This document shows positions 48,630 through 58,178 of a stretch of DNA of 64,000 nt, piece by piece (within the stretch, counting starts at the first letter, position 1; every line of letters begins with the position of its first letter). Source of the stretch: Maribacter luteus (GTDB lineage Bacteria; Bacteroidota; Bacteroidia; Flavobacteriales; Flavobacteriaceae); NCBI RefSeq assembly GCF_009674825.1, contig NZ_WKJH01000003.1:174695-238694 (forward strand), in the 5' to 3' direction. Under the pieces are notes generated by a model. It was not told where the DNA came from and did no database searches. It saw only the letters and a list, made by a program, of their open reading frames with translations. Position numbers and translations under genes: made by a program.

Positions 48630-49646
48630 ATGAATTTAGAGGACATAAACGCGGTAGCAAAGCTGCTTTCCGAACCCCAGAAAATAGTAATCATACCCCA
48701 TAAGAATCCCGATGGGGATGCAATTGGCTCAACATTGGCCTTATGGCATTACCTAAAGAACAGGGGACAGAACGCCCAGATCATAGTTCCGAATGACTTT
48801 CCAAAGTTTCTAAAATGGATGCCCGGTCAGGATCAGATCATGAATTTTGAAAAGGAAAATTCCCAATCGAAAGCACTGATCAATGAGGCTACGATAATCT
48901 TTACCTTGGATTTCAACCATCTGGGGCGTATTGCACAAATGGAACCCGTTCTAATTGAAAGCGACGCCACTTTCGTCATGATAGACCACCACCAAGCACC
49001 TGCCGATTATGCACAATATATGTATTCGGATGTATTAATGAGCTCTACCTGTGAAATGGTCTATAACTTTATTGAGTTTTTAGGGGATGAGGACAAGATC
49101 ACCCCAGAAATGGCGATTTGCCTTTATACGGGGATAATGACCGATACGGGTTCGTTCAAATATTCGTCCACAACAAGTAGAACCCATCGTGTAGTCGCTA
49201 ACTTGATCGACAAAGGAGCGGAAAACACAAAGGCACACAATCTTGTTTTCGATACCAATACACCAAACCGATTGCATCTTTTGGGTTGCGCCCTAAAGAA
49301 CATGGTTATTTTGGAAGAATATAATACGGCCTATATAACCCTCAGCCAAGATGAACTGGATACGTATGGTTTTCAAAAAGGCGATACCGAAGGATTCGTG
49401 AATTACGGACTTACCCTTCACGGTATACGTTTTGCCGTGATCTTCATAGAAAACAGGGAAGAAGGTATTATTAAAATTTCATTCCGGTCGGAAGGGGAAT
49501 TCTCTGTAAACGAATTTGCCAGAAAGCATTTTAACGGAGGTGGGCATACCAATGCAGCCGGAGGACGCAGCGATATACCTTTAAAGGAAACCGCTGAATA
49601 TTTTGTATCGCTTTTAAAAGAATATAAGACCCAATTAAACCCATGA
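48630..49646 (+). CDS. DHH/DHHA1 phosphoesterase (NrnA-like)
   Basis: 338 residues from MNLEDINAVAKLLSE; an in-frame ATG at 48561 would add 23 unconserved residues. Metal-binding motifs: HKNPDGDAIGS, TLDFNHLGR, DHHQAP and GIMTDTGSFKYSST; the C-terminal DHHA1 domain has FNGGGHTNAAGG. It is a bifunctional oligoribonuclease/pAp-phosphatase type enzyme degrading short RNAs. It overlaps the GldI-like gene by 4 bases. Confidence 0.9.
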   Translation: MNLEDINAVAKLLSEPQKIVIIPHKNPDGDAIGSTLALWHYLKNRGQNAQIIVPNDFPKFLKWMPGQDQIMNFEKENSQSKALINEATIIFTLDFNHLGRIAQMEPVLIESDATFVMIDHHQAPADYAQYMYSDVLMSSTCEMVYNFIEFLGDEDKITPEMAICLYTGIMTDTGSFKYSSTTSRTHRVVANLIDKGAENTKAHNLVFDTNTPNRLHLLGCALKNMVILEEYNTAYITLSQDELDTYGFQKGDTEGFVNYGLTLHGIRFAVIFIENREEGIIKISFRSEGEFSVNEFARKHFNGGGHTNAAGGRSDIPLKETAEYFVSLLKEYKTQLNP

Positions 49647-50191
49647 AACAGTTTTCCATATTTTTGACGGCCCTATTACTATTCGGTTGCGGAAGTCCCG
49701 AACCCAGACGGCCCGTACAAACGAAAAGTGGCCACATCAATTCCTCTATTGAACGTAGTAAAAAATTGTTGGCCTTGGAAGAAAGCATGATCAATGAAAT
49801 CATTAAAAGGGATTCACTTCACAAATACAACCATAGCAATACCGGAACTTGGTATTATTATGAACAAAAGAACGATCAGGCCGATTATACCCCACAACCC
49901 GATGACCTTGTTACCATGACCTACAACGTAATGGGGTTCAACAACGACACCATATACACCCAAGAAGAAATTGGTGTTTTCAATTACAAAGTAGATAAAC
50001 AAGAACTTTTCCCCGGACTACGGAACAGTATAAAATTATTGAAGGAAAACGAGACCGCTACCTTCCTATTCCCTTCTTCCCTAGCCTATGGCTATCACGG
50101 GGATGAACGTAAAATAGGGGTAAATGTGCCCATTAAGGCAACGGTTACCTTATTAAAAATTCAAAAACAACAAGATAGTATTCAAAATTAA
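49643..50191 (+). CDS. gldI: Gliding-motility-associated FKBP-type prolyl isomerase GldI
   Basis: 182 residues. Lipoprotein signal LLLFGCGSPEPRRP (Cys ~16), a helical spacer and an FKBP domain from about residue 85, with LFPGLRNSIKLLKENETATFLFPSSLAYGY. Position and architecture match GldI, a periplasmic lipoprotein PPIase needed for gliding and type IX secretion in Flavobacterium. No other gld gene is in the window. Confidence 0.85.
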   Translation: MKQFSIFLTALLLFGCGSPEPRRPVQTKSGHINSSIERSKKLLALEESMINEIIKRDSLHKYNHSNTGTWYYYEQKNDQADYTPQPDDLVTMTYNVMGFNNDTIYTQEEIGVFNYKVDKQELFPGLRNSIKLLKENETATFLFPSSLAYGYHGDERKIGVNVPIKATVTLLKIQKQQDSIQN

Positions 50192-50201
50192 ACTGATAAC
50201 A

Positions 50202-51350
50202 ATGAGAAAACCCTTTCTATTTTTACTTACTCTTTCAATGGCCATTGTGAGCTGCAAATCGAGCAAATACACCGATTTAGGCGATGGCATCTTCGCAGAT
50301 ATACAAACCAACAAAGGTGATATCGTAGTTAAATTGGAAGATGAAAAAACACCCATAACGGTGGCTAACTTCGTTTCCCTTGCAGAAGGAACAAATCCTT
50401 TCGTAAGTGAGGAATACAAAGGCAAAAAGTATTATGACGGAGTCATTTTCCATAGGGTCATTAAAGATTTCATGATACAGACAGGCGACCCAACCGGCAC
50501 AGGAAGCGGAAACCCAGGGTACAAATTCAAAGATGAGTTCAATGATTCATTGACCCATGACAAGGCCGGCATTCTTTCCATGGCAAATTCGGGTCCTACC
50601 ACCAACGGTAGCCAATTTTTCATTACCCACAAAGAAACCCCTTTCCTAGACGGAAGACACACCGTTTTCGGGGAAGTCGTAAAAGGGATGGATGTCGTAG
50701 ACTCTATCGCAAATGTAGAAACCTCAAGAGCCCCACAGAAAGACAAACCTGTTGAGGATGTGGTTATGAACTCGGTCGTGATTATCCGTAATGGTAAAGC
50801 CGCCAAAAAATTCGATGCCGTGCAGGTCATGACCGATTATTTCGATGCCGAGAAAAAAAGGTTGGCCGAAGAAGAAAAAGAGAAGAAAGCCCTTCAAGAA
50901 GCCTATGATAAAATGTTGCCGGAATTCAAAGCCGCCTTGGCTGCCGATAAAGAGAAAGCGAATACCCTGCCATCAGGTTTACAGATTTTGACTTTGGTCG
51001 AAGGTTCGGGTGAAAAGCCAACCGTTGGACAAAAAGTAAAGGTATTCTATGCGGGTTACCTGGAAGACGGCACTCTCTTTGACAGTAACTATGAAGAAGT
51101 GGCCAAAAAGTTCCTTCAATTCAATGAACGTAGAAAAGCCGGTCGAGGTTACGAAGCAATACCTATGCCTTACAGTCCGGATGCCGGATTGATCCCAGGT
51201 TTCAAGGAAGGACTTTTGACCATGAAAGTCGGTGACAAGGTTCGCTTGTTCATTCCCCCATATTTAGGTTACGGAGAGCAAGGTAGTGGCCCAATTCCAC
51301 CGAATTCAAACCTAATATTCGATTTGGAGATCACAGGAATCGCCGAATAG
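50202..51350 (+). CDS. Cyclophilin-FKBP fusion prolyl isomerase lipoprotein
   Basis: 382 residues. After a lipoprotein signal (LTLSMAIVSCKS) comes a cyclophilin domain (about 30-205; FHRVIKDFMIQTGDPTGTG, SQFFITHKETPFLDG), a charged helical linker (~215-245) and an FKBP domain (about 265-382; VKVFYAGYLEDGTLFDSN, IPPYLGYGEQGSG). Two unrelated PPIase folds in one chain, exported and lipid-anchored. It probably works with GldI on outer-membrane or secreted proteins. Confidence 0.9.
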   Translation: MRKPFLFLLTLSMAIVSCKSSKYTDLGDGIFADIQTNKGDIVVKLEDEKTPITVANFVSLAEGTNPFVSEEYKGKKYYDGVIFHRVIKDFMIQTGDPTGTGSGNPGYKFKDEFNDSLTHDKAGILSMANSGPTTNGSQFFITHKETPFLDGRHTVFGEVVKGMDVVDSIANVETSRAPQKDKPVEDVVMNSVVIIRNGKAAKKFDAVQVMTDYFDAEKKRLAEEEKEKKALQEAYDKMLPEFKAALAADKEKANTLPSGLQILTLVEGSGEKPTVGQKVKVFYAGYLEDGTLFDSNYEEVAKKFLQFNERRKAGRGYEAIPMPYSPDAGLIPGFKEGLLTMKVGDKVRLFIPPYLGYGEQGSGPIPPNSNLIFDLEITGIAE

Positions 51351-51367
51351 CAATTAATACTTAATTT

Positions 51368-51407
51368 AAAAAATCCCGAAACCAAATATGGTTTCGGGAT
51401 TTTTTTA
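51368..51407 (+). terminator. Intrinsic terminator after the PPIase genes
   Basis: A 16-base near-perfect stem (51368-51383 with 51390-51405), 6-base loop and a T run. It closes the nrnA-gldI-PPIase operon. Confidence 0.9.
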
Positions 51408-51483
51408 TGCCTTTTTTTCAGTACAGATTATTTACCCTTTGAATGAAACATTACAGGTTATAATCGGAACTTTACCGTAAGGA

Positions 51484-51951
51484 TCATTTTTTCCAATTCT
51501 GGGATTTTAACATAACGGTAGCCTTTAGAATATCCTTCTGGGAAATCTGGCCTACTAATTTACCATCTTCCACAATGGGAAAACGCCTGCGTTTATCATT
51601 GAGGAATTTGTTCGCCGCATCGAAGATATTCATATTACCGTCGATGGTCTCAACGTTGCGTACCATCTTCTTTTCAATGGAACCATCTTCCATGGGCATA
51701 TTGTAATAACGACTATCACTTATGTGTTTAATACAATCCCCTTCGGATATGATCCCCACTAACTCATTCTTGTCATTGACCACGGGTCCGCCAGAAATCC
51801 TATTGCTGATCAGAGCATCGATTACTTCCTCGACAGATTGTTCTGGCCGAAAAGTTATAAGCTTCGTGGTCATATAATCACTGACCTTTAGTGGAATTTC
51901 CTCTGTGGCGTTTTGATTTTTTCTTGCTCCTTGAAAACTTTTTATACCCAT
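51484..51951 (-). CDS. CBS-domain-pair protein
   Basis: 155 residues: a ~25-residue basic tail and two CBS motifs (about 27-85 and 90-150), with MTTKLITFRPEQSVEEVI and GQISQKDILKA. There is no catalytic domain. Stand-alone CBS pairs bind adenine nucleotides and regulate partner proteins. No partner is evident from the neighbours. Confidence 0.82.
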   Translation of the reverse strand: MGIKSFQGARKNQNATEEIPLKVSDYMTTKLITFRPEQSVEEVIDALISNRISGGPVVNDKNELVGIISEGDCIKHISDSRYYNMPMEDGSIEKKMVRNVETIDGNMNIFDAANKFLNDKRRRFPIVEDGKLVGQISQKDILKATVMLKSQNWKK

Positions 51952-52045
51952 AACCTTACATTTTACTATTACTTAAAGTTAAATAATATAAATAAACAAA
52001 ATGAATATTACAAGTTAATTTATTATGCCATTCTTTCAATAAATG

Positions 52046-53506
52046 TTAATTTTTGGGAATATCCTTAAGCACCTCCAATACGAATTTCCAGAACTTTTGC
52101 ACGGATGCAATGCTCGCTCTTTCATCTGGGGAGTGGGCTCCTTTGATCGTTGGGCCAAAACTGATCATATCAATTTCGGGATAATTTTGTCCTAGTATCC
52201 CACATTCCAACCCGGCATGGCAGGCCACTACCCTTGGTTTTTCATTGAATAAAGACTCGTATTTAGCTTCTAACACCTTTAAAATATCAGAATCAGGATT
52301 GGGGTTCCAACCGGGATAGTCACCATCCAATTCAACTTTGAAATCGGCCATTTCGAAAGCTGATTTAAGGGCGTTCGCCAAATCCATTTTTGCGGAATTA
52401 ACCGATGATCGGGTTAAACAACCTATTTTTATTTGTCCGTCTTTGACCAAGACACGGGCGATGTTGTTCGACGTTTCGACCAAATCAGGTATGGCCGCGC
52501 TCATGGCATATACACCATTGTGGGCCGCATAAATTGATTTTATGACTTTATCCTGACTAGCTTCCTCCATTACTTTTGCCGGAGGTTCTGACAAAACCAT
52601 GGTAATCGACAGCTCGGGTTCTTTAACCGACAACTCGTTCTTTATCGTCTTTGCCCACTGCTTGAATGCACTTTCAAAGTCATGGGCATCGTTTCTTTTC
52701 ACCGCAATTTTGGCAAAACTTTCCCTAGGGATGGCGTTACGCAAACTACCCCCGTCTATCTCGGAAATCTGTATATCGAAAGATTCCATGGCATTGAAAA
52801 GCAAACGGTTCATGATCTTGTTCGCATTTCCCAATCCTTTGTCTATGTCCATTCCACTATGGCCGCCCTGTAAATCTTTTACGGTAATGGAGCACCCAAT
52901 CGCATCAGGACCAACAGCTTCCTCTTTATAACTTCGTGTTGCCGTTACATCTATTCCTCCGGCGCAGCCGATATCTATCTCATCATCATCCTCAGTATCC
53001 AAATTCAATAGGATATCACCTTGCAATACCCCACCTTCAAGCCCCATGGCCCCAGTCATTCCTGTTTCTTCATCAATGGTGAACAATGCCTCTAAAAAAG
53101 GATGGGGAATATCGGTACTTTCCAACAAGGCCATGATCGTGGCCACTCCCAATCCGTTATCCGCACCCAAAGTGGTTCCTTTGGCCCTTACCCAATCACC
53201 ATCGATATACATTTTTATCCCTTCTGCATCAAAATCGAACTTTGTATCCGCATTCTTTTGATGTACCATATCCAAATGGGATTGCAGGGTAACTTTTTTC
53301 CGGTCTTCCATACCTGCAGTGGCCGGTTTTCTGATGATCACGTTCCCCACCTTATCCGAAAAGGTTTCCAACCCAAGGGACTTACCAAAATCCAACATGA
53401 ACTTTATAACTCTTTCTTCTTTTTTCGAAGGTCTGGGCACCTCGTTCAAATCAGCGAATTTATTCCAAACACACTGTGGTTCCAACTGTCTTACTTCTTT
53501 ACTCAT
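52046..53506 (-). CDS. pepD: Aminoacyl-histidine dipeptidase (cytosol non-specific dipeptidase)
   Basis: 486 residues from MSKEVRQLEPQ; an earlier in-frame ATG at 53527 adds 7 residues and is less likely because the -7 element lies there. M20 metallopeptidase with LQSHLDMVH (HxD), GADNGLGVA, DEETGMTGA and D-T-E-D. The DIGCAGGID region fits PepD. It hydrolyses Xaa-His and many other dipeptides in the cytosol. Confidence 0.9.
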   Translation of the reverse strand: MSKEVRQLEPQCVWNKFADLNEVPRPSKKEERVIKFMLDFGKSLGLETFSDKVGNVIIRKPATAGMEDRKKVTLQSHLDMVHQKNADTKFDFDAEGIKMYIDGDWVRAKGTTLGADNGLGVATIMALLESTDIPHPFLEALFTIDEETGMTGAMGLEGGVLQGDILLNLDTEDDDEIDIGCAGGIDVTATRSYKEEAVGPDAIGCSITVKDLQGGHSGMDIDKGLGNANKIMNRLLFNAMESFDIQISEIDGGSLRNAIPRESFAKIAVKRNDAHDFESAFKQWAKTIKNELSVKEPELSITMVLSEPPAKVMEEASQDKVIKSIYAAHNGVYAMSAAIPDLVETSNNIARVLVKDGQIKIGCLTRSSVNSAKMDLANALKSAFEMADFKVELDGDYPGWNPNPDSDILKVLEAKYESLFNEKPRVVACHAGLECGILGQNYPEIDMISFGPTIKGAHSPDERASIASVQKFWKFVLEVLKDIPKN

Positions 53507-53524
53507 ACTATAATTTTTGCACTT

Positions 53525-53573
53525 CAAAAGTACGGCATGCGAGCGAGATTTAGGGTATTAATCCCTATTTTTG
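53525..53573. promoter_or_regulatory. Divergent -7 elements for pepD and the DUF3810 gene
   Basis: Minus strand TACTTTTG at 53532-53525, 18 bases before the pepD ATG. Plus strand TATTTTTG at 53566-53573, 5 bases before the ATG at 53579, suggesting a nearly leaderless mRNA. Neither has a clear TTG at -33. Confidence 0.45.
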
Positions 53574-53578
53574 AAACC

Positions 53579-54649
53579 ATGGTCGATAAAATCAAAAATT
53601 GGGTCGCGTTATCTATTATTCCACAGATTGTACTCGTAAAATGGCTGGGAAACCACCCGGATACCATCGAAAAGTATTATAGTAACAGCCTGTATCCTAT
53701 GATATCGGGGTTCTTTAGGATTTTATACGGATGGATTCCCTTTTCTATCGGCGATATCCTCTATTTTACATTATCCCTTTTGGCGATCAGATATGTTTGG
53801 GTACATAGGCTGCACATTAAAACCTTTCCCTTATTGTTTATTCGGAACATCGTATTTATCCTGTCGATCGCGTACTTCACCTTTCATTTGCTATGGGGAC
53901 TCAATTATTATCGCGAACCCATTGCCAAAAGGTTCGCTCTTGAAGACCGACATACCGATACTGAACTATTGACCTTGACGGAAGCTTTGATAGCAAAAAC
54001 CAACGCACTACAATACCAGATTACCAAGGATACGGCTTTGGCAGTTGCTACACCCTACACCAAAAAAGAAATTTTTGAAAAAACCTTGATCGGATATGAA
54101 AATCTTGAAAAAACCTATCCCTTCTTGGCTTATCGGCATCCGAGCATTAAAACCTCACTTTTCAGTACGGGATTAAGTTATATGGGGTATGGCGGTTACC
54201 TAAACCCGTTTACCCATGAGGCACAAGTAAACGGGCGACTCCCGAATTTCAGGTTTCCTGTGGTTGCGGGACATGAAATTGGCCACCAAGTTGGCTATTC
54301 CGCAGAGAACGAAACCAATTTCATAGGGTATTTGGCCACGCTTTACAATCCAGATACGTATTTTCAATATTCCGCCTACGCTTATGCCTTAACGTATTGT
54401 CTTAGTGACTTAAGAAGAAACGACGAAGCCAAATTCAAGGAAATGTATGCCAAGTTGAATCCGGGCACACGAAAGAATTTTGAAGAAATGGCCCATTTCT
54501 GGCAGTCGTTCGAAAATCCTATGGAACCCGTTTTCAAATCCATTTTCAATACGTTCCTAAAAGCGAACAATCAAAAAAAGGGTATAAAGAGTTATAATGC
54601 CGTGGTTTCACTTATGGTAACGTATCATAAGGAACATCCGATACAGTGA
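53579..54649 (+). CDS. DUF3810 membrane zinc-metalloprotease-like protein
   Basis: 356 residues from the ATG at 53579, which follows a TATTTTTG promoter element; the same frame is open far upstream but only as antisense to pepD. Three N-terminal membrane helices (to ~110) and a soluble domain with HEIGHQVG (H232, E233, H236) plus a later ENETNFIGYL that could give the third ligand. This is the HEXXH zincin pattern of DUF3810. Substrate unknown. Confidence 0.85.
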   Translation: MVDKIKNWVALSIIPQIVLVKWLGNHPDTIEKYYSNSLYPMISGFFRILYGWIPFSIGDILYFTLSLLAIRYVWVHRLHIKTFPLLFIRNIVFILSIAYFTFHLLWGLNYYREPIAKRFALEDRHTDTELLTLTEALIAKTNALQYQITKDTALAVATPYTKKEIFEKTLIGYENLEKTYPFLAYRHPSIKTSLFSTGLSYMGYGGYLNPFTHEAQVNGRLPNFRFPVVAGHEIGHQVGYSAENETNFIGYLATLYNPDTYFQYSAYAYALTYCLSDLRRNDEAKFKEMYAKLNPGTRKNFEEMAHFWQSFENPMEPVFKSIFNTFLKANNQKKGIKSYNAVVSLMVTYHKEHPIQ

Positions 54650-55043
54650 ACAGTAAGCAGTGATCAGTTGATCATCTTTAAGTTAAAAAGTTAAGAGCTA
54701 AGAGCCAAAGGCCAATAAAAGAGTAAGCAGTGGGCAGTAGGCAGTATTCAGTGGGCAGTGATCAGTTGACATTTTTAAGTTAAAAAGTTAAGAGCGAAAA
54801 GCTAACAACCAAAGGCAATGAGCCAAAAGCAAAGAGCCAAAGGCCAATAAAAGAGTAAGTAGTGTTCAGTAAGCAGTGGGCAGTGATCAGTTGATCATCT
54901 TTAAGTTAAAAAGTTAAAAGCCAAAAGCTAACAGCCATAGGCCAACAGCCAAAGGCAAAGAGCTAAAAGCTAACAGCTAAAGGCTAATAGCCAAAGGCAA
55001 AGAGCTAACAGCCAAAGGCCAATAAGAGAGTAAGCAGTGGTCG
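54650..55043 (+). repeat. Degenerate minisatellite of interleaved short repeats
   Basis: Three or so copies of a ~130-base unit. One part is cagtgatcagttgatcatc followed by tttaagttaaaaagttaa (start ~54657, 54756, 54881); the other is agccaaaggccaataaaaga followed by gtaagcagt (start 54703, 54835, 55009). Between them are many variants of 7-base words such as agctaac, agccaaa and gcagt. No coding potential. Similar simple-word tracts are known between genes in Bacteroidota; the role is unknown. Confidence 0.85.
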
Positions 55044-55219
55044 GTCTGCAGGTATTTGATAATTATGTTACGGAATTTGGATTTTTGACCTTCGGAATCC
55101 CTCCTTTTACTCAACCTCTAGCTTTTAACTTTCACACTAAAACGTTAAAAAAAGTTAACGCATTTACGTTGTTTAAATGCTTCTTCTATCTTTAGTTGCT
55201 TAACTACTAAACCAACTCT
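55044..55219 (+). promoter_or_regulatory. Leader region of the amidohydrolase genes, with inverted repeat
   Basis: Contains a 6-base inverted repeat CGTTAA-N6-TTAACG (55143-55160), then TTG (55169-55171), 15 bases, and TATCTTTA (55187-55194), a weak promoter match 25 bases before the start codon. The inverted repeat sits just upstream of the -33 position and might be an operator. Confidence 0.35.
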
Positions 55220-58165
55220 ATGAAAATGAAACTCTTGGCACTTACACTGCTTTGGTGTAGTGCAACCTTATTGGCCCAAGATTACTTTCCCGAAAACGAA
55301 GGGGTAAAGTCAAAAAACAACAATTACACGGCCTTTACGAATGCAAAAATCTATGTAACACCCACACAGGTCGTAGAACAAGGAACCTTACTGATCCAGA
55401 ATGGAAAGGTGGTACAGGTAGGTTCATCGGTAACCCTGCCCAAGAACACCGTTACCATTGATCTAAAAGGAAAAACAATCTATCCTTCTTTCATCGATAT
55501 TTATTCGGATTTTGGGGTTAGCAAACCTAAAAAAGCGGAAGGTTCAAGACGATCCCCACAATACAACCCAACACGGGAAGGTTTTTATTGGAACGACCAT
55601 ATAATGCCCGAAAAGAATGCGATCAACGCATTCAAATACGATGAAAAAAAGGCCAAGGAACTTAGAAATGCAGGTTTTGGCGTCGTTAATTCACATATAC
55701 AAGATGGTATTGCCCGAGGCACGGGAATACTTATTGCCCTTAACGGAAAGGGTGATGATTCCCAAAGGGTCCTGGATGACCGTTCGGGCCAATATTTCTC
55801 TTTCACAAAAAGCATAGCTTCAAGACAAAGCTACCCCACTTCCTTAATGGGGGCGATGGCCTTGGTTCGCCAAATGTACACCGATGCGGATTGGTACGCC
55901 AAAGGCAATGTAGATACGAAAGACCGCTCTCTAGAGGCCTTGAATGCCAATAAAGGTTTGGTTCAGATTTTTGCCGCAGGTGATAAGGGCAATATTGTAC
56001 GTGCAGACGGAATCGGGGATGCCAACGGCATACAATACACTATTCTAGGTGGAGGCGATGAATATGAAACCATTGCCGACATAAAAAACACCAATGCCCG
56101 ACTCATAATCCCGTTGAATTTTCCTGATGCATTTGATGTAAGCGACCCGAACCAAGCCATGTATGTTGCTTTGGAAGATATGAGGCATTGGAACCAAGCA
56201 CCGGCCAACCCGAAAATACTCGCTGAAAACGGCGTCACTTTTTCATTCACCCTGAACGGATTGAAGTCCCCCTCGAAATTAATGGATAATCTACGAAAAG
56301 CCATTACCTACGGACTCCCAAAAACGAAAGCCCTAGAAGCGCTTACGACCGTACCTGCACAGATAATGGGCCGCTCGGATAAAATAGGATCTTTACAACA
56401 AGGGCATTTGGCCAATTTCCTGATCACTTCAGGAGATATATTCGCTAAAGGCACCACCTTATATGAAAATTGGGTTCAGGGTACCAAGAACGTCATCACC
56501 GATTTGGACCTTATTGATATCCGGGGTGAATACGATTTAAAATCTGCTGGGGAGACCTTTGCTCTCTCTATTTCCGGCAAAGCCGAAAAACCAAAGATAA
56601 AAGTCACTAAGGATACCGTTACCTATTCCTCCAAAATGACTTTTAAAGATGAATGGTTGCTACTTTCATTTTCAAAAGATGACCAATTGTACCGTTTATC
56701 GACCTTGGTAAAAGACAGCTCGATCCCTTTAACGGGTTCATTGTCCTTACCCAATGGTAAAGAAGCCCCATTTACCATAACCAGGAACAAGCCCTTTGCT
56801 GAAAAGGATAAAGAAAAGGTAGCTGTGGGCACTCCTGAAATAGTACCTGTAACGTTCCCGAATATCGGTTATGGGTATTCAGAGATCCCTAAACCGGAAA
56901 ATATACTGTTCAGAAATGCTACGGTATGGACAAGTGAAGAAGCCGGAATCCTGGAAAATACCGATGTACTGGTAAAAGACGGTAAAATCGTAAAAATAGG
57001 CAAAGGCCTAAATGCTGGCCGGGCAAAGGTCATTGATGCCACAGACAAACATTTAACAGCAGGCATTATAGACGAACATAGCCATTTAGCGGCCTTGGCC
57101 ATTAATGAGGCCGGACAAAACTCCTCCGCAGAGGTAAAAATGGAAGATGTGGTTGATCCTGAGGATATTGATATTTATAGGAATTTGGCAGGTGGGGTTA
57201 CCTCCTTACAATTGCTACATGGTTCGGCCAATCCTATCGGCGGCCGATCTGCCCTATTGAAACTGAAATGGGGAGAAAGTGCACAGAACATGATCTATGA
57301 CAATTCTCCCAAATTCATAAAATTCGCATTGGGGGAAAATGTTAAACAAAGTAATTGGCAAAGTTTCAGTCGTTTTCCACAGACACGAATGGGTGTTGAA
57401 CAAGTATTCATGAACTACTTTCAGCGGGCCAAGGAATACGAGGTAAAAAAGAAAAGCGGCAAACCTTATCGCCACGATGAGGAAATGGAGACCCTGGTCG
57501 AAATACTCAATGGGGAACGTTTCATCAGTTGCCATTCCTATGTGCAGAGCGAGATCAATATGCTGATGAAGGTCGCTGAGAAATTCAATTTTAAGGTAAA
57601 CACCTTCACCCACATATTAGAAGGTTACAAAGTTGCCGATAAAATGGCCGAGCACGGGGTGGGCGCCTCAACATTCAGTGATTGGTGGGCCTATAAATAT
57701 GAAGTAAAGGATGCCATACCCTACAATGCGGCCATAATGCAAAACCAAGGCCTTACGGTAGCCATTAATAGTGATGATGCCGAAATGTCGCGCAGATTGA
57801 ACCAAGAAGCGGCCAAAACCATCAAATACGGCGGTGTTTCAGAGCTTGAAGCCTGGAAAATGGTCACCATAAATCCGGCAAAACTACTACATATAGATGA
57901 GCGTGTGGGCAGCATCAAAGAAGGCAAAGATGCCGATCTGGTACTTTGGAGCGACAATCCTTTATCCGTCTATGCCAAGGCAGAGAAAACATTGATCGAA
58001 GGTGCCACCTATTTCGATCTGGAAAAAGATAAATTACAGCGTGAATCCATTTCCGTAGAACGTAACAAACTCATCGGAATGATGCTCAAGGAAAAAGAAA
58101 GCGGCGCCAAAACCCAGGCCCCAAGGAACACTAAAAAAGAAAAGTTTCACTGCGATTCACTCTAA
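55220..58165 (+). CDS. Secreted amidohydrolase, two fused homologous halves
   Basis: 981 residues with a signal peptide (LLALTLLWCSATLLAQ). Residues ~35-430 and ~560-960 are both amidohydrolase-like, each opening with a beta-sandwich strand set. In the C-half the metal-binding H-x-H is kept (IIDEHSHLAAL), with later HILEG and NSDDAEMSRRL. In the N-half the corresponding place reads SFIDIYSDFG, so the metal ligands are lost and the half is probably structural. Likely periplasmic hydrolysis of a cyclic amide or peptide; substrate unknown. 13 bases before a single-domain relative. Confidence 0.85.
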   Translation: MKMKLLALTLLWCSATLLAQDYFPENEGVKSKNNNYTAFTNAKIYVTPTQVVEQGTLLIQNGKVVQVGSSVTLPKNTVTIDLKGKTIYPSFIDIYSDFGVSKPKKAEGSRRSPQYNPTREGFYWNDHIMPEKNAINAFKYDEKKAKELRNAGFGVVNSHIQDGIARGTGILIALNGKGDDSQRVLDDRSGQYFSFTKSIASRQSYPTSLMGAMALVRQMYTDADWYAKGNVDTKDRSLEALNANKGLVQIFAAGDKGNIVRADGIGDANGIQYTILGGGDEYETIADIKNTNARLIIPLNFPDAFDVSDPNQAMYVALEDMRHWNQAPANPKILAENGVTFSFTLNGLKSPSKLMDNLRKAITYGLPKTKALEALTTVPAQIMGRSDKIGSLQQGHLANFLITSGDIFAKGTTLYENWVQGTKNVITDLDLIDIRGEYDLKSAGETFALSISGKAEKPKIKVTKDTVTYSSKMTFKDEWLLLSFSKDDQLYRLSTLVKDSSIPLTGSLSLPNGKEAPFTITRNKPFAEKDKEKVAVGTPEIVPVTFPNIGYGYSEIPKPENILFRNATVWTSEEAGILENTDVLVKDGKIVKIGKGLNAGRAKVIDATDKHLTAGIIDEHSHLAALAINEAGQNSSAEVKMEDVVDPEDIDIYRNLAGGVTSLQLLHGSANPIGGRSALLKLKWGESAQNMIYDNSPKFIKFALGENVKQSNWQSFSRFPQTRMGVEQVFMNYFQRAKEYEVKKKSGKPYRHDEEMETLVEILNGERFISCHSYVQSEINMLMKVAEKFNFKVNTFTHILEGYKVADKMAEHGVGASTFSDWWAYKYEVKDAIPYNAAIMQNQGLTVAINSDDAEMSRRLNQEAAKTIKYGGVSELEAWKMVTINPAKLLHIDERVGSIKEGKDADLVLWSDNPLSVYAKAEKTLIEGATYFDLEKDKLQRESISVERNKLIGMMLKEKESGAKTQAPRNTKKEKFHCDSL

Positions 58166-58178
58166 AAAGGTAAAGAAT

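Noticed and set aside
53102..53578. Upstream in-frame extension of the DUF3810 gene
   Set aside because: Entirely antisense to pepD and without conserved sequence; a promoter element fits the start at 53579.
54650..55043. CRISPR array
   Set aside because: Repeats are irregular, not separated by unique spacers of constant length, and no cas genes are near.
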